Assembly: GCA_038049695.1 (NCBI GenBank)
Contig: CP142453.1
Span: 20,278,001 to 20,342,000 of the forward strand
Length of the DNA stretch: 64,000 bases
Origin: Cinnamomum chago
Taxonomy: Eukaryota; Streptophyta; Magnoliopsida; Laurales; Lauraceae
Reading direction: 5' to 3'
Shown: one piece after another, positions 1 to 14,200 of the stretch
Position numbering within the stretch: the first letter of the stretch is position 1
Layout of the letters: each line of letters starts with the position of its first letter
Position numbers and translations under genes: made by a program
Notes under the pieces: model-generated
Told to the model about the DNA's origin: nothing
The model's database searches: none
Seen by the model: only the letters and a program-made list of their open reading frames with translations

Positions 1-3000
1 GAACAAAAAAGATTATATGAACCAATAGAAGGAACCAGTGGTACAAGTGTGTATGTCATAATACCATTGACAATTGAACAAGCAGTGGTGCCTAATACCT
101 ATATCATTGATAATGTAAGCAGAACAGAATACACAAAGGAAATAAAAAGACAAGCATGTAAGCACAAAGATAATAGAAAATGACATACTGTATTGTTTTG
201 CCTATTCTTTTGAACTCTACTCCTGGTGCACATATTGATATTGCCTTGTATAGGCATTCTCTGGTTACCTAGAATGCAGAAACCATAATCCTGATTTTGT
301 TGCATGCAGAGTGATAATAAAAGGAATGATCATGTACACCAAGTTGTAAGTGACAATAAGGAAAGCACAACACAATTGAAAGACTCCAGAAAACAGTTCA
401 ATGGGCAATTAATAGTAACTTCTTAAATTTGTATGTTGGATTATGGAACTGAATGTTACGCAACAAAGAAATGGCAGGACAAGGTACATGTGACCGAGAA
501 GTGTATACCAAGATATGTTCAGAGTAACAAAAAAATATTAGAACTAATTATCAGTACATAAGGCTCAGGTGAAACCGTGAAAGTTACTTCTTGGGTGATC
601 ATGCTTAAGGGCCTTTTGCTCTCTATTTCTGATTTTTGGAGATCTCGGGTGTTTCAAGTACAAGGTACTGTTTTTACCGAAAAAGTACAAGGTAATAGGA
701 GACAGAAAGCGACAATAAAAACTTGTCATGAAGTAGTTTGACGTAACAAGTTAACAGTGGAGTGATGGTAACTTTGACTATAAGGATGAGTGAAGATGTA
801 GAATTCAAATATACAATCCTAGATAGATAGAATAGAGTTTTGACCATGATGGTGTTAATGCCCACGTTATAATTTACAACTAGCTGAATCTGATAAATAA
901 TGCTAAAACAACCAATTGTGAGAACCAATACATCATCATTATAAATAATATAAAAGAGTGGAAAAGGTAAAAATAAAACCATCAAAAGCTAACATAGAGT
1001 CTTGATCACCATTGCTGTCAGAGTCTCGAGATAATTAAAATGAAAGCACAAACAAAAGCATTATTCATTTATACTATAGTACAGGGCAAACCACATTTCA
1101 CAAAAAAAGAACACCATGAAAGAAAAAGGGAAAAAAGATGGATAGTACCAACAAAATAATAATCCTTTTGAAATGAAAATTCTAGAGGCGAAAGAAGATG
1201 TGATCCAAGACGCACTAAAAGGATATTGAACACAGAACATTCTTAACATCATCATCACTATATAGATAGTAGTCCCACTTAAAATCAAACTGATGGTTGG
1301 GTCAAGATTCATGAGGATGGAACTTGAAAGTTGTAGGGAGATTTTGATTAGAACATCTAGGGGCTACTTTAGAATATAGTGCAAACAAAATTCTAGAGAT
1401 AGAGACAGAAAGTCGGATGGACACACATGGAGAGAACAGAAAGTTTTTTTTTTTTTTTTAAATAACAGAACAGAAAGTATCTTGAGGTTATAAAAAAGGG
1501 GATTTCAGAATAACCACCTCTATTTTACAGGAATTATGCTGGCTTTATTATGTTTGCAAATAACCACTTTTTTTTTTTAATTGGTAACAATAACATGACT
1601 GGAACTCACAACCTCAAGGTTGCAATAGTAAGCACCTTCCACTGTGCCACATGGTCTTGTCCACCTTTATTAATTTGACAAGTCTTAATTGACCCATTAA
1701 CTGGCAGTCAAAGGCCAGTTTTCAACCTGTCAAATCCAATGTATTTCCTATAAAAGAACGAATTTTTTCTTAAATCTAATATGAATTGAATTAAACTGAT
1801 GGTATTAATCCTGGTTAAATTGGCTCAGGTTAAATGATCTCTTCGCCTTATCACCCCGGATTCAAATCCAAACCAGGTTTGATCCAAAGGAATTTTGTTC
1901 TTTTAAGTCAAAATATGGGGGATTTTGTCAATTGGTCAAAAATCTAACATTGACTGATTGTCAAGGTGCTTAACTGAGTTTTTCAGATTAATATAGATGG
2001 TTATTTGTAAAAAGAAACAATTCTGGTGGTGACATGTAATTTTTAAACAGGTGGTATTTCCACAAAACAGTGGTATCGAACCTTTTTATAAGAGCCCCTA
2101 GAACAGCTGGAAGATACTCATTTTTGCAACCACAAGGTTGCATGTCTGCATCAGCTTACCTTTCCAAAGGAGAGAAAATTATAAAAAGAATAGAAATATA
2201 AGGTGCAAAACCAAAGACAAGAAAAGAGTAAAACAGAGCCGCAAGGCCGAGTAAAACAGAGCCGCAAGGCCGAAACTTAGGCTGAAAGCTACCCCATGGC
2301 AAAAGTTATATCCAATTTATCAGTATCCTCATTTTCAAAAAGAAAGAGCTGGAGGGTTCATACTCCAGATGCCCAGGTACGAGATAGATGCAACAAGGAC
2401 ATGACATGGACACAGATTTTACACATAAAAAGTGAAGTATAGGATACGATGCGACATGATATGTTGCCCATTTTGAAGTATCCATGCTTCATAGTTCATA
2501 CATCATAAGGCATAGGAAGATATATCAACATTTATTCACATAGAAAGTAAAAGAAATAATGTACAGACAAAAATAAATAAATAAAATGACAGCACAGTTT
2601 TGTTAAATATGCATTACATGCTGTTGCATAACTGTGGACACCAAACGGATTACATGAGCAACTTCTACAACAGGTGGCATAAAAAGGGATAGAAATTCCT
2701 CAAATATTCATGTGAGCAGTCAATTCTTAAAAATGCTATCATAAAAATGGATAACAGAGTTCTTCTACAAAAAAACTTCTAAATGAATGAGTAAGAATGT
2801 TACTTAAAATGTGATGCCTATCCTTTTCATTTTTTAATTTTGATCAGAAGAAAAATGTGGTTTATCAATTGAGACCCATAAATGTTATCATTTATACAGA
2901 GCAAAAATGATAGTGTTGTTGCAACAAACTAAACCAGAACTAAGAGAATATGTCTTTTTCATCAAGGAGAAAAGAACCCGCTAAGCTAACAACGACTTCT

Positions 3001-3029
3001 TTATTATAAAAGTTCATGCAAATTTTTAC
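1..3029. other. Intronic or 3' region of the methionine aminopeptidase gene; no exon found
   Basis: No further aminopeptidase exons were recognised here, although the sixth exon ends at 3030 with a good donor site. The remaining catalytic exons should therefore lie left of the window, making this an intron of at least 3 kb. The stretch is AT-rich with several poly(A)/poly(T) runs. I looked for coding similarity on both strands and saw none. Confidence 0.5.
1560..1660 (-). mobile_element. Possible tRNA-derived SINE remnant
   Basis: On the minus strand this stretch has an A-box-like segment (GGCACAGTGGAAGGTGC) followed about 25 bases later by a B-box-like segment (GGTTGTGAGTTCCAGTC) and then an A-rich tail (A run near 1569-1578). 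That order matches plant tRNA-derived SINEs. No clear target duplication was found, so this is tentative. Confidence 0.3.
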
Positions 3030-6000
3030 CTCAACTAGAGTCTTAGCTTCTTCATCAACATTGCCACAAAAGAAGGTTGTTGATGTATCACCATGATAAC
3101 CCTACATAAAAATCACTTCATGTTAGAACTTTGCAATAACTTAAAAATAAAAAAGGAAGAAAATTATGTATATTTATATAGCAGATGCGGATGAAAAATT
3201 AATTGGTAAGAAGTATATAAGCACACAAAAAAGCATCAGAAAATAATGCATTATTGACAAACTGACTGGAACTAAGAGTACCACCAAAATTTAAATCTAA
3301 GATTCTTTTTTTGAAATATCTCTATTATTAGTTTTGGTTCTAGATAGGTAAATAAATGGAAATGTTCCTTAAATAAATAAATCCTTCTTTCAATTCTATG
3401 TCCATAGGTCAATTACTATAGGAAATAGAATAACTTACATTCAGATAAACAGTAACATCAATATTGATTATGTCCCCGTCCTGTGAATCACATCATTCTA
3501 ATTAAACTTAAATCACTTGTAGATCATACAACCACACACACAAAAAAGTAAAAATAAAATATAAAAAATAAAGAAATTTATTTGTTGACAATAGACCTCA
3601 AGTGCACGGGAGTCAGGTATCCCATGACAAATGCACTCATTGACTGATGTACAAACACTCTTTGGAAAGCCACCATAGCCAAGAGGTGAAGGATATGCTC
3701 CATTATCTATTATCATTTGATGAACTGCCTTGTCAATATCATCTGTCTTAATACCTGGCTGTCAATGAAAGAAATAATAGGAATTCAGATCAAGTGAATT
3801 GTATCTCCTACATTATTTTATTCTTATTCTGTATTGGAGGTTGTATCCTCTCTTATCCAAAATGGTGTTTTTTTTTTTTTTATCCAGAGACTGATAGTTT
3901 TCATTTTCAGCACAATAAAGTTCAAAGTCTTCATTTCTTGAGCTAAGTGTTGGTTAAGACAAGCAAAAGGTTTATGGTGTGACAAGATGCAGCAAAATCA
4001 CATTGATTAGAATATTTTGAAAGACTAATAGGCAAACTGTTCCAACGTGCACTTGCAGTGATGAGCCAATGAGAATTTCATTGGGTAAGATGCATTTTTT
4101 TTAGTGGCTTATGGCTAGATGTACATCTGATAATCTTCAGAGAGGCTAATCAATTACATGCTAAAAACATGTCATATACTCAAGTAATAGGTGACACAAA
4201 TCGACTCACATTAACCAAAGTCCCAGCATATTCTAAAACCTGTGCTGCAAGCCTTCCTGATGCTCTCATGCATTCAATTCCCTTCTCATCATGAAGTTCA
4301 GGTCCACTAGCAATTCCAGGTGGCTGTCTTGAATTAACATATGAAGGCTTTAATAAGTGATCTGGAACAGGTAAACGAGGGGATACTTTTCCTGGTTTTA
4401 GGGGTTTTCTTTTATTTTTTGATGAATCATCTTCATTCCTGTGAATATTTCAACATGAGTAAATAAGTAAACAGACAACCAAATATCATAACACAAACAT
4501 AAAAACATATAGATTAAATATTTAAATGATCTATTTGAGACAAGAAACAATTACTTGAGATAAGAAAATGGACAAGGTTCTTTTAGAAAGAAGTCGGTGA
4601 CAAGTTAAAAATGTCGCACATCTCCTAACATAAAATTAATCTGATCAAAACATTAGGAAGTGTATAGGCATCATTTACACACCGTAGACACTAACAAGAA
4701 AAATTATCAACCGCCTCAAAAGAATTGCAGAGATATCAAAGAAATCATTTTAGTTCTAAAAAAATAAAAATCCATTCAAAACAATCAGAACGCGTTCCAG
4801 TCAAAACTACTCCAAGAACTGTTCTATATATGATAAGCATCTAAAAAATGTACAAAATTCTCAAACATAGCTGGAAAGATGTTCTGTACCAGTCTCACAA
4901 AAGGAAATGAAAAACAAATATAGAAAGTTGTCAGAAACATGAAATGACTATAGGAAATAAGAGCAATGTAAAAGAGGAAGAACTAGCCAAGACAGCTGAA
5001 AAGCATACCTTTTATTAAATAAGAAATCAGTTAATCCAGATAATGACCTTGACAGCTGCATTGAGACATGCTTAGTTCCTGTATGCAGAGAAACATGCAT
5101 ATTCAAATACTTTGCACAGCCTACTACATACTAGAAACAAGTCGATATCCAGGCACCTGATGCAATTGATGCAAACAATCATGAGCACATCTCTCCAGAG
5201 CAGAGAAAACAGCATGGCTCAGATGAAGCATATCAGATTTTTATTTATTTGTATTTTTTTAGAAGTAACATTGAAGTACTATATTAAATAAAACTCTACA
5301 AACAGAAAGACTATCAAGCAAATAGGCTACCTCGAGGGAAAAAAAAAAAAAAAAACAACAAAATCAACAAAAGCAAAATGACAACATACTTCCATTCACT
5401 AGCTCAGTTTAAGACACTCCATTGTCCACCAATGTCCCATTCTCTTGGAATATGCACAAATTCAACAACTATTGTAGATATCATCTACTTAAATCTAAAT
5501 CTCCTTAGCAGAAGGTTCCAATCTTCACGGGGGTTGAGAACTTCTTTCTGCACATCTTAGGATTGAATAATCTGCTTTCACTAAAGGGGATTTTGGACAG
5601 AGTTTTGAATAATTTCATACCTCTTTGTCAAGAAAGAATCCCATGCTGCCACCAGCAAGCTAATATATGATTTTCACGGATGGGGCCTACCTTTGCTTTA
5701 TCTAACCCACTCATTTCATATCTCCATCAAATTTAAATTTAATCCATTTAAAATACACCGTTGGACTGGTCATGTGTGGTAAAATTAAACTTATAATCTA
5801 CACATCGCAGTCCAATTATATTACATATCAATGCAATTGGAGCAAAATTTGGGGCATTGCCTATAAATATACATGTGTCAGATTGGAACAGGTTGAATCA
5901 AGCAAAGTTGGGCCCTACCAATGGAGAATTGCACATTAGCTGCCATCAGCTGGTACTGCACAAGTTCGTTGCCTCATGCACAAGTAAACTCAAAAACTCA

Positions 6001-7026
6001 AGAAATCCGTTGGATAAGCGGATTCCAATCTCTTACAGCCTACACAGCACTCTGTTCTTGGTGCACTCCTCTCTGATTGTAATGACTTCAGCTTAAGTAA
6101 AAAATATATATCATAATCATCAACCACAAGAATCTTAAGTGAGAATGATAGCGAGATTTTAATGTCCAAAAAATACTTTCTAAGAAAGCCAAAACCCAAT
6201 TGGGATTCTGTATGATAAGAAGCTTTATTTTTCAATACTAGAAGATGCCTTCTATCTGTTTGTGTTTTTGTGTCAATGAAACCATACCAGTTAACTTGGG
6301 TACATTAACTATGGTGGAGGGGAAGAAGCCAACCCAAGACTGCATTTTTCCTTCTTTCTTTCTTGATTTCAAAAGAAGTAACGCATAGAAATGGCTTAAA
6401 ATCACTTAACTTGGCTACATTAACTATGGTGGATGGCGAAGCCAACCCAAGATTGCATTTTTCCTTCTTCTTTCTTGATTTCAAAAGAAGTAACGCATAG
6501 AAATGGATAAAAATCACTTAACTTGGGTACATTAACTATGGTGGAGGGAGAAGAAGCCAACCCAAGATTGCATTTTTCCTTCTTCTTTCTTGATTTCAAA
6601 AGAAGTAACGCATAGAAATAGATTAAAATCACTTAACTTGGGTACATTAACTATGGTGGAGGGAGAAGAAGCCAACCCAAGACAGCATTTTTCCTTCTTT
6701 CTTTCTTGATTTCAAAAGAAGTAACGCATAGAAATGGCTTAAAATCACTTAACTTGGGTACATTAACTATGGTGGATGGAGAAGCCAACCCAAGATTGCA
6801 TTTTTCCTTCTTCTTTCTTGATTTCAAAAGCAGTAATGCATAGAAAATTAGAAATGGCCTAAAATCACTGACCCAAGAGAGAGAGAAGAGATACAATGAG
6901 AAAGGAATGAAGCACACACATACCTCGGTTGTAGCTAAAAATGGTGTAAAGGGGTCCTCCTTGTTTTGAGTGGATGAGACGATCCCCAAACAAAGAAGAA
7001 AACAGACGGGGTTGAAGTGAGGCCAT
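3030..7026 (-). CDS. MAP1: Type I methionine aminopeptidase, organelle-targeted; first six exons (partial)
   Basis: The enzyme removes the initiator methionine from new proteins. Plant MAP1B-D forms act in plastids or mitochondria. Exons on the minus strand are 6924-7026, 5009-5078, 4210-4438, 3597-3758, 3439-3480 and 3030-3101. All have GT/AG borders and compatible phases and give 226 residues. The N-terminus ([20 protein letters not shown]) is basic and Ser-rich like a transit peptide. A linker containing [12 protein letters not shown] and [12 protein letters not shown] precedes the catalytic domain, seen as [58 protein letters not shown] and DEEAKTLVE. The two metal-binding aspartates are in NIDV and GDTS. 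The remaining His and Glu ligands belong to exons left of the window. Start choice: the ATG at 7024-7026 opens a transit-like peptide and its exon ends in the phase the next exon needs. The assignment to MAP1 is secure; the B/C/D subtype is not. Confidence 0.93.
6291..6869. repeat. Minisatellite, five units of about 115 bp, in MAP1 intron 1
   Basis: Five head-to-tail units begin near 6291, 6406, 6518, 6633 and 6749. Each starts TTAACTTGGGTACATTAACT, followed by a GAAGCCAACCCAAGA segment, a TTTTTCCTTCTT pyrimidine stretch and AAAAGAAGTAACGCATAGAAA. Units differ by a few substitutions and short indels. They lie between exon 1 (ending 6924) and exon 2 (starting at 5078) of the aminopeptidase gene. 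Reading frames through the repeat exist only because of its periodicity and are not genes. Confidence 0.92.
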
Positions 7027-7034
7027 CCTCTTCT

Positions 7035-7066
7035 TTCAACTTCTTCTTCTTCTTCTTCTTCTTGGG
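7035..7066 (-). repeat. GAA microsatellite in the MAP1 5' leader
   Basis: A run of about eight CTT triplets on the plus strand (GAA on the coding strand) ends roughly 10 bases before the ATG of the aminopeptidase gene. It is probably in the 5' UTR. Such purine repeats are common in plant leaders. Confidence 0.7.
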
Positions 7067-7687
7067 GTATGATGAATAAATGGAGTGCGCTTGAGTTGGC
7101 TCAGGATAAAGACATTTCAGGGTCATTATGTGAAGTAGCAATGGATCGTCCCTCATATGATCCAAACCGTTCATATAGAATGGTACCAATTCTGCTGTAA
7201 ATCTATCAGTGGGCCCCACATTAGAAATCCAAAACACTAAAAAATCACTGTTTCTAGCTAAATGTTGTGGCATCATCTTGGTATCTTCAAATTATTATCA
7301 AAATTAAAAATATTGATAGAATATAGTGATTAATAAATGGTTTGGATTTGGGTTGAACCCATTCCTTCAACTCACATGATTTATCCAATTCGAGTAATTG
7401 CACTGTGACTCTCATCAGGCCTCTCGGCCTCTCTTATTAAGAGTGCATGTTGATATTATTTTTGTAATTAGAATTTCTGTTGTGGATTTCAGTTACATTG
7501 GGAATTCTGACTTTGGATTTCTTATTAGAAGAATTTTTTAACATTTTTCAAATGGACAGAGAATCAAGTAATTTCAAACTCAACAAGGGACTAAAATTTT
7601 AGAATTCCCAAAGCTTCACGGTGAAACTTATGTTTCCCCAACTGTCATTCCATGCAAGGGTTCCATGTGCAGGTTTGGCATCTTATG
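7067..7687 (-). promoter_or_regulatory. Upstream region of MAP1, cut short by a retroelement
   Basis: About 620 bases between the MAP1 leader and the left target duplication of the Tat element. No gene is seen. It should hold the proximal promoter, but I could not pick a convincing TATA box. The assignment is by position only. Confidence 0.4.
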
Positions 7688-7692
7688 GCTAC

Positions 7693-8199
7693 TGATGGGA
7701 CAGGCCCAAATAACTCGGTCCACGATAGCGGGTCAAGACCAACTGATCCAAGTCCATGATGAGCCCGGGTCGTCATCTACCCGTTGAGGGTCAGGTCCGG
7801 ATCCATCGAATGACAGAGTCAGCACACGCGTCGTTCCATCTACAGGCTTTTACCAAGTCCCGCGGAAGAGATCTTATCTGCTTATCTGTTGAGGACAGTG
7901 CGGGAGACTCCACCAGACTGGAGCGTACACCGTTTGAGATCGCGGGAGATCCTCCTCACCTGCTGGGGAAAGACTATAAAAGGAGAGTCCTACTAACGGA
8001 GGAAGGATGAATTTTTTCTCACTATCATTGTATTTGACTACCTTGTAATCTCCTCCTCGAAGTAGTAAAGCAGCCCATTTAAGTGGACGTAGGTCACACT
8101 GACCGAACCACTATAAACCTTCTCTCTCTTCATTAATTTCTACATTAATTACCCATCACTTGACCGGTGGTGCCCGAAAGCCACTTTTTGGCATCATCA
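7693..8199 (+). repeat. Left (5') LTR of the young Tat element
   Basis: Begins TGATGGGACAGG and ends GGCATCATCA. It carries a TATA box (TATAAAA, 7975-7981) with a pyrimidine-rich leader behind it, so the promoter is probably there. It has the same length as the right LTR and no indels relative to it. Confidence 0.95.
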
Positions 8200-8251
8200 G
8201 TTTGGCGCCGTCTGTGGGAAACGAAAAGAGTTTCCTTTTTTCAAAAAAGCC

Positions 8252-11200
8252 ATGCCGATCACCAGGTCAACAAGACGACAAGATGGTAACCCCTCGCGCG
8301 AGGGCGAGGGTAATCCTCCACCGACCAACCCTGCACCGAATGCTCCCGCTCCCTCTCCCCAGCAGATGCTGGAGACCATGCAGCAGTTGGTAACTCAAAA
8401 CCAACAAATACTGCTCATGCTGGCGAGTCAGGGAGGAGCGCTAGGTGCAGGACCGCAGGAAGCACCACTCTCGGAGCAACTGGTAGCTCCACGCAGAGGG
8501 GCACCTCACCCGGGCGCCCGTCCACACGGTGCCCGGGGCCGAGGCGCCAACCGAGGCCGCCATCACCCGGGCGCCCAACCCCTGGGCGCCCAGGGTCGAG
8601 GACTGCAGCTGGGCGCCCAGACCCAGGGCGCCCATCCTCATGGCGCCCTGGGCGCGCGTCATCATGATGCCCACGCCCATGGGACATCTGCTGGAGCTCC
8701 GCCGGTCGTCCCACACGGAAGACTACTGGTTGATCCTGAAGGCCGTGCTCATCTCGATGTACCCCCTCCCCCAGGTGGGTCGAATCGCGGTGGACTTCCA
8801 CCTCCTCCCTCTGCTTCCAATCAGGAGGATCCTAATTTCCAGGAGATGGGAAGTGGAAATTACAGCTTGGAGGACGAGAGCCAGTTCCAAGGTCAATCCA
8901 GAGAAGCTCCCAACCTTTGGGATGAGAAGTTCAAAGAGATGCAAGATCAGATTGGCAACGTCTTCAATGCTATGAAAGCACAGGTACCAGAATCCATTGA
9001 GTATCTGGTACAACGAACGGATACACCGTTCAAATCTTCTGTGGCAAACTACCCCCTCCTCAGAAAATTCAAAATGCCGACCATGGAAACTTTTGATGGG
9101 ACCAAGGACCCGTTGGATCACTTGGAAACGTACAAAACCCTAATGCAACTACACAACGTCCCTGACGAGATCATGTGTAGAGCGTTTCCAACCACCTTGA
9201 AGGGTTCCGGGAGACAATGGTTCTCCAGTCTCGCCCCAACCTCCATTTCCACCTTTGCAGAATTGAGTAAGTCCTTCGTGTCTCATTTTATTGGAGGACG
9301 TCGCCACCAGAAGCCCGCCACACACCTGCTCAGCATAAAGCAGGATAAGAACGAAAGCCTCAGGAGCTATCTCACTCGTTTTAACGAGGAGGTACTCCAA
9401 GTTGAAGAGCCAGATGACAAGGTCTCCATGACAGCCTTCATTGGAGGCCTCCGTTCTTCGAGCTTCCTATTCTCGGTGATGAAGCGCCCGCCAAAGAGCT
9501 TTCCTGAACTGCTGGCAAAAGCCCAGAAGTACATGAATGCAGAGGACATCACCAGGGCTAGGCGAGGGGAGTCCTCCAGACCAGAAGGCAAGGGGAAGGA
9601 GCGAGACAGAGAGGATAGGAAGGAGAACAGCAGCAACAAGAGAAGCAGAACGGAGAGGGTACCAGCCAGAGAGAGGCTTGGTCCAGCTCCTCAGAGGGAT
9701 AGGCAGGCCTTCACCCCCCTCAGTGCCTCCGTCGGACACATCTTGTTGCAGATCCAAGATGATCCCGCGGTTAAATGGCCAGGGAAAATGAAGTCTCCCC
9801 CAAACCGCAGGAATCCTAACAAATATTGTCGCTTCCATCGCGACCATGGTCATGATACCGACGACTGCTACGAGCTGAAGAAGCAGATCGAGGACCTCAT
9901 CCAGCGCGGGCACTTGCGCCAATATGTTGCTGGGAGAGCTCAAGCACCATCACCACCTCGTCAGCAAGAGAATCAGCAGCCCTTCGGAGAAATCCACACT
10001 ATCTCCGGAGGATCGGCGGAGTCGCTCTCAGCAATGAAGGCCCACTCCAGAAAGGCCAGGCATGCTGAGGAAGCACGTCCGTCCAAAATGCCCCGGCAAG
10101 GAGATGGCGAGGTCATATCCTTCTCGGATAGGGACCTGGAAGGAGTACAGCTCCCCCACGACGACCCATTGGTAATATCTCTGACCATCGCCAATTTCCA
10201 GGTGCATAGGATCCTGGTAGATAGTGGCAGCTCCGCTGACATACTGTATGCAAACGCTTATGACAAGTTGAGCCTAGGTAGGGAAAGGCTCCGACCTGTC
10301 AAGTCACCTCTTATCGGTTTCTCAGGAGAGAAGGTGTACCCCCTGGGAGTGATTAAGCTCCCCGTCACCGCCGGAGTGGCACCCCGAAGCTCCACAATCA
10401 TGGTCGACTTCTTGGTGCTTGACTGCCCGTCAGCTTACAACGTCATATTGGGCCGACCTGCCCTCAATACGTTAAGGGCTGTTCCCTCCACCTATCACCT
10501 CATCATCCGCTTTCCAACCCCTAATGGAATCGGAGAGGTCAGGGGAAACCAGTTGGCTGCCAGGGAATGCTACGTCTCCTCAGTAAAAGATAAAAAGCAG
10601 AAGGAAGCGTTGCAGATTGAGACCCTTGATCCAAGGGATGACTCCACCATTGAGAGGGGAGAACCAGTTGAAGCACTCATCACTGTGGTCTTAAATGAAG
10701 ACCTCCCTGATAGGAGAGTGTACATTGGCTCTTCTCTCCCTGAAGACCTGGTCCGCTGCTTGACCAACTTCCTGAAGAACAACATGGACATATTTGCATG
10801 GTCACATGCAGATCTTGAAGGGATCGATCCCAAAGTCGCCATTCATCGCCTCAATGTCGACCCCCAGCACAAGCTTGTCCGACAAAAGCTGAGAGGCGCC
10901 TCCACTGAGAGGGCCCAAGCAATGGACAAGGAGGTCGGGAAGCTGATAGAGACTGGAGCTGTAAGGGAGGTAGCATACCCCGAATGGCTCTCTAATGTGG
11001 TGATGGTGACGAAATCCAATGGGAAGTGGCGCCTGTGCGTCGACTTCACTGACCTTAACAAGGCATGCCCGAAGGACTGCTTCCCGTTGCCTAGGATCGA
11101 CCTCCTCATCGACGCCACGGCGGGTCACGAACTTCTCTCCTTCCTGGATGCTTATTCTGGGTACAATCAGATCAACATGCATCCCCCAGACCAAGAGAAG

Positions 11201-14200
11201 ACGTCATTCATCACCCTGAAAGGGACCTATTGCTATAGGGTCATGCCTTTCGGACTGAAGAATGCAGGGGCGACCTACCAACGCCTGGTGAACAAAATGT
11301 TTTTCTCTCAGATTGGGCGTACCATGGAGGTTTATGTGGACGACATGCTAGTGAAGAGCTTTGCCGCCGCAGATCACATCAACCATCTCCAAGAAACCTT
11401 TAGTGTTCTCAGGCTCTATCGCATGAAGTTAAATCCCGAGAAGTGTGCCTTCGGAGTGGGGTCTGGAAAATTCTTGGGCTTCATGGTCAATCAAAGGGGA
11501 ATAGAGGCAAATCCCGACAAAATCAGGGCTATATTGGACATGAGGTCGCCCACCTCCACCAAAGAGCTGCAGCGCCTCAATGGAAGGGTGGCAGCACTTA
11601 ACAGATTTGTCTCCAAGTCTGCAGACAAGTGCTTGCCTTTCTTCAAAATCCTCAGGAAGGCTTTCGAGTGGGGACCCGAGGCGGAGGAGGCCTTCCAGAA
11701 GCTTAAAGCCTACTTGGCCACTCCCCCTCTTCTTTCACATCCTGCACCAGGAGAGGTGTTATATCTGTATCTCTCTGCCTCCCCCTCAGCAGTTAGCTCT
11801 GTCCTCATCAAAGATCATGATGGAGCCCAGAGGCCCCTCTATTATGTAAGCAGAGCATACCGAGGGGCAGAGTCCAGATACACGGAGCTGGAAAAACTGG
11901 CACTCGCCCTCATATCGACAGCAAGGCGGCTGCGTCATTATTTCCAAAGTCACACAATTATTGTTGTCACTGATCAACCTTTGAAGAGAGTACTGGGAAA
12001 GCCGGATGTATCCGGGAGGCTAGTCAAATGGGCAGTAGAGCTGGGGGAGTTTGATGTCCAGTATCAGCCAAGGTTGGCCATCAAAGCGCAAGCCTTGGCA
12101 GACTTTGTAGCTGAGTTTACACGTGCAGAGGGAGAGACGGACGAACTAGCCTCGTCCATACAAGGTGGGTCGCCGCCAGTGGAGGACAACCAAGAGGGCG
12201 CCCACACAACTCGAGATCTCCAAGCCTCCGCAGAAGACCAGACAGCCCTGGGCGCCCAGGCATCCCTTGCCCTGGGCGCCCAAGGATCTCCAGCAACCCT
12301 GGGCGACCAAGGCTTGGGCGCCCAGGCCTCCACAGCAGCCCTGGGCGCCCAGGCATCCCTTGCCCTGGGCGCCCAAGCCTCTCCAGCCTTGGGCGCCCAG
12401 GCCTCCCCAGCAGTCCTGGGCGCCCAGGCATCTCCAGCAGCCCTGGGCGCCCAAGCGAAGCCTACTTTGGGCCCCCCTTTGCTTCCTGCTTCTCATCCTG
12501 ATGCTCAGAGTTCATCGGTACCGCAGTGGAAACTTTATGTTGACGGCTCCGTGACCAGCAATGGAGGTGGAGCGGGTCTTGTATTAATCAGCCCTGATGG
12601 CACACCCCTCAAGTGTGCAGTAAAGTTTCACTTTCCAGCCTCCAACAATGAAGCAGAGTACGAGGCACTCCTCTCTGGTTTGAAATTGGCATTGGAGATG
12701 AACGCCCATCATCTCATCGCTTACAGCGACTCTCAGCTAATAGTGAACCAGGTAAATGGCGAATTCGGAACAAAGGAAATCAGAATGCAAGACTATCTCA
12801 GCCTAGTGAAGAAATTGATCCCGCAATTTCAACACTTCCAAATCAGTCATATCCCTCGGGAGAGTAACGTTGCCGCCGATACACTCGCCAGGCTCGCCTC
12901 GTCCATTGAGACCTCACCAGGCGAACCAACATTCCTTGGGCACCAGCTCGAACCAAGCCAGATGAATGAAAGTACTTCAAACATCAACTGTGCTGCAGTT
13001 GAAACGAGCTGGATGACCCCGATAAGGGCGTACCTCTAAGAGGGTACATTGCCAGAGGACCCCCTCGAGGCGAGGAAGCTGAGGATGAGAGCTTCCAAGT
13101 TCACACTCTTGCAGGATGTCCTCTACAAGAAGGGCTACTCGTTGCCCCTTTTGAGTTGCCTCTCTCCCGAAGAAGCTGATTATGCCCTGCGAGAAATCCA
13201 CGAGGGAATTTGCGGGAACCACTCGGGCGGGCGCTCCCTCGCTCACAAAGCACTCAGGCAAGGCTTCTTTTGGCCCAGCATGCTCACGGATGCCAAAGAA
13301 TTTGCCAGAAAGTGTGACAAATGCCAGCGCTTTGCCACTGTGCCAAGGCAGCCACCAGAGGAACTCACTACCATCATGAGCCCATGGCCTTTCTCCAAGT
13401 GGGGGATCGACATCCTAGGCCCCCTTCCATTGGCTAAAGGGCAATGTAAATTTGTAGTGGTCGCCATCGACTACTTCACGAAGTGGGCGGAGGCGGAACC
13501 CTTGGCAAGGATCACAGACTCCAAAGTAAAGGACTTTGTCTGGAAAAGCATAGTCTGCCGCTTTGGGATCCCACATGCCATCGTTAGTGACAACGCAAAG
13601 CAATTTGACAACAAGCTCTTCAACTCGTTTTGCTCGTACCTTCAGATCAAGCAGCCCCACTTCAGCCCGGCACATCCACAGGCAAACGGGCAGGCGGAGG
13701 TCATGGTGCGAACGGTCTTGCGAAATTTGAAGACAAGGCTTGAAAGAGCAAAGGGCCTTTGGGTGGACGAGCTTCCAGGGGTATTATGGGCATATCGGAC
13801 CACGCCAAGAGCTCCAACTGGGGAAACCCCTTTCTCTCTCGCCTTTGGGACTGAAGCAGTCATCCCAGTTGAGATTGGAGTCCACTCTCTTAGAGTTCAG
13901 CACCATGACCCGGACACCAATGAGGAGGGTCTGCGCATCAACCTTGATTTGGTGGATGAAGCGAGGGAGATGGCCAACATCCGCAATGCTGAGTACAAGC
14001 GGCGCATGGCAAAATACTATAACTCAAGGGTAAAGCCTCGCCCCCTCCAACTCGGAGATCTGGTCCTCAAAAAAGTCATCCTCGCTACTAAGGATTCTCG
14101 GGAAGGCAAGCTGGGCCCGAATTGGGAAGGTCCTTATCTCATAACGGAGGTGGTGAGACCTGGCACTTACAGGATTCAGGATTCGGAAGGAAAAGTCCTA

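Noticed and set aside
6291-6869. CRISPR-like array
   Set aside because: Units are contiguous 115-bp tandem repeats without spacers, in a plant intron.
7756-8010. 84-residue frame in the left LTR, repeated in the right LTR at 18059-18313
   Set aside because: It is LTR sequence that happens to be open, overlapping the TATA box. No domain is recognised and the relative's LTRs do not keep it.
8415-8801. Minus-strand reading frames over the gag head, and similar ones over 12064-12554 and 16429-17586
   Set aside because: They are by-products of the GC-rich periodic repeats in the real coding strand.
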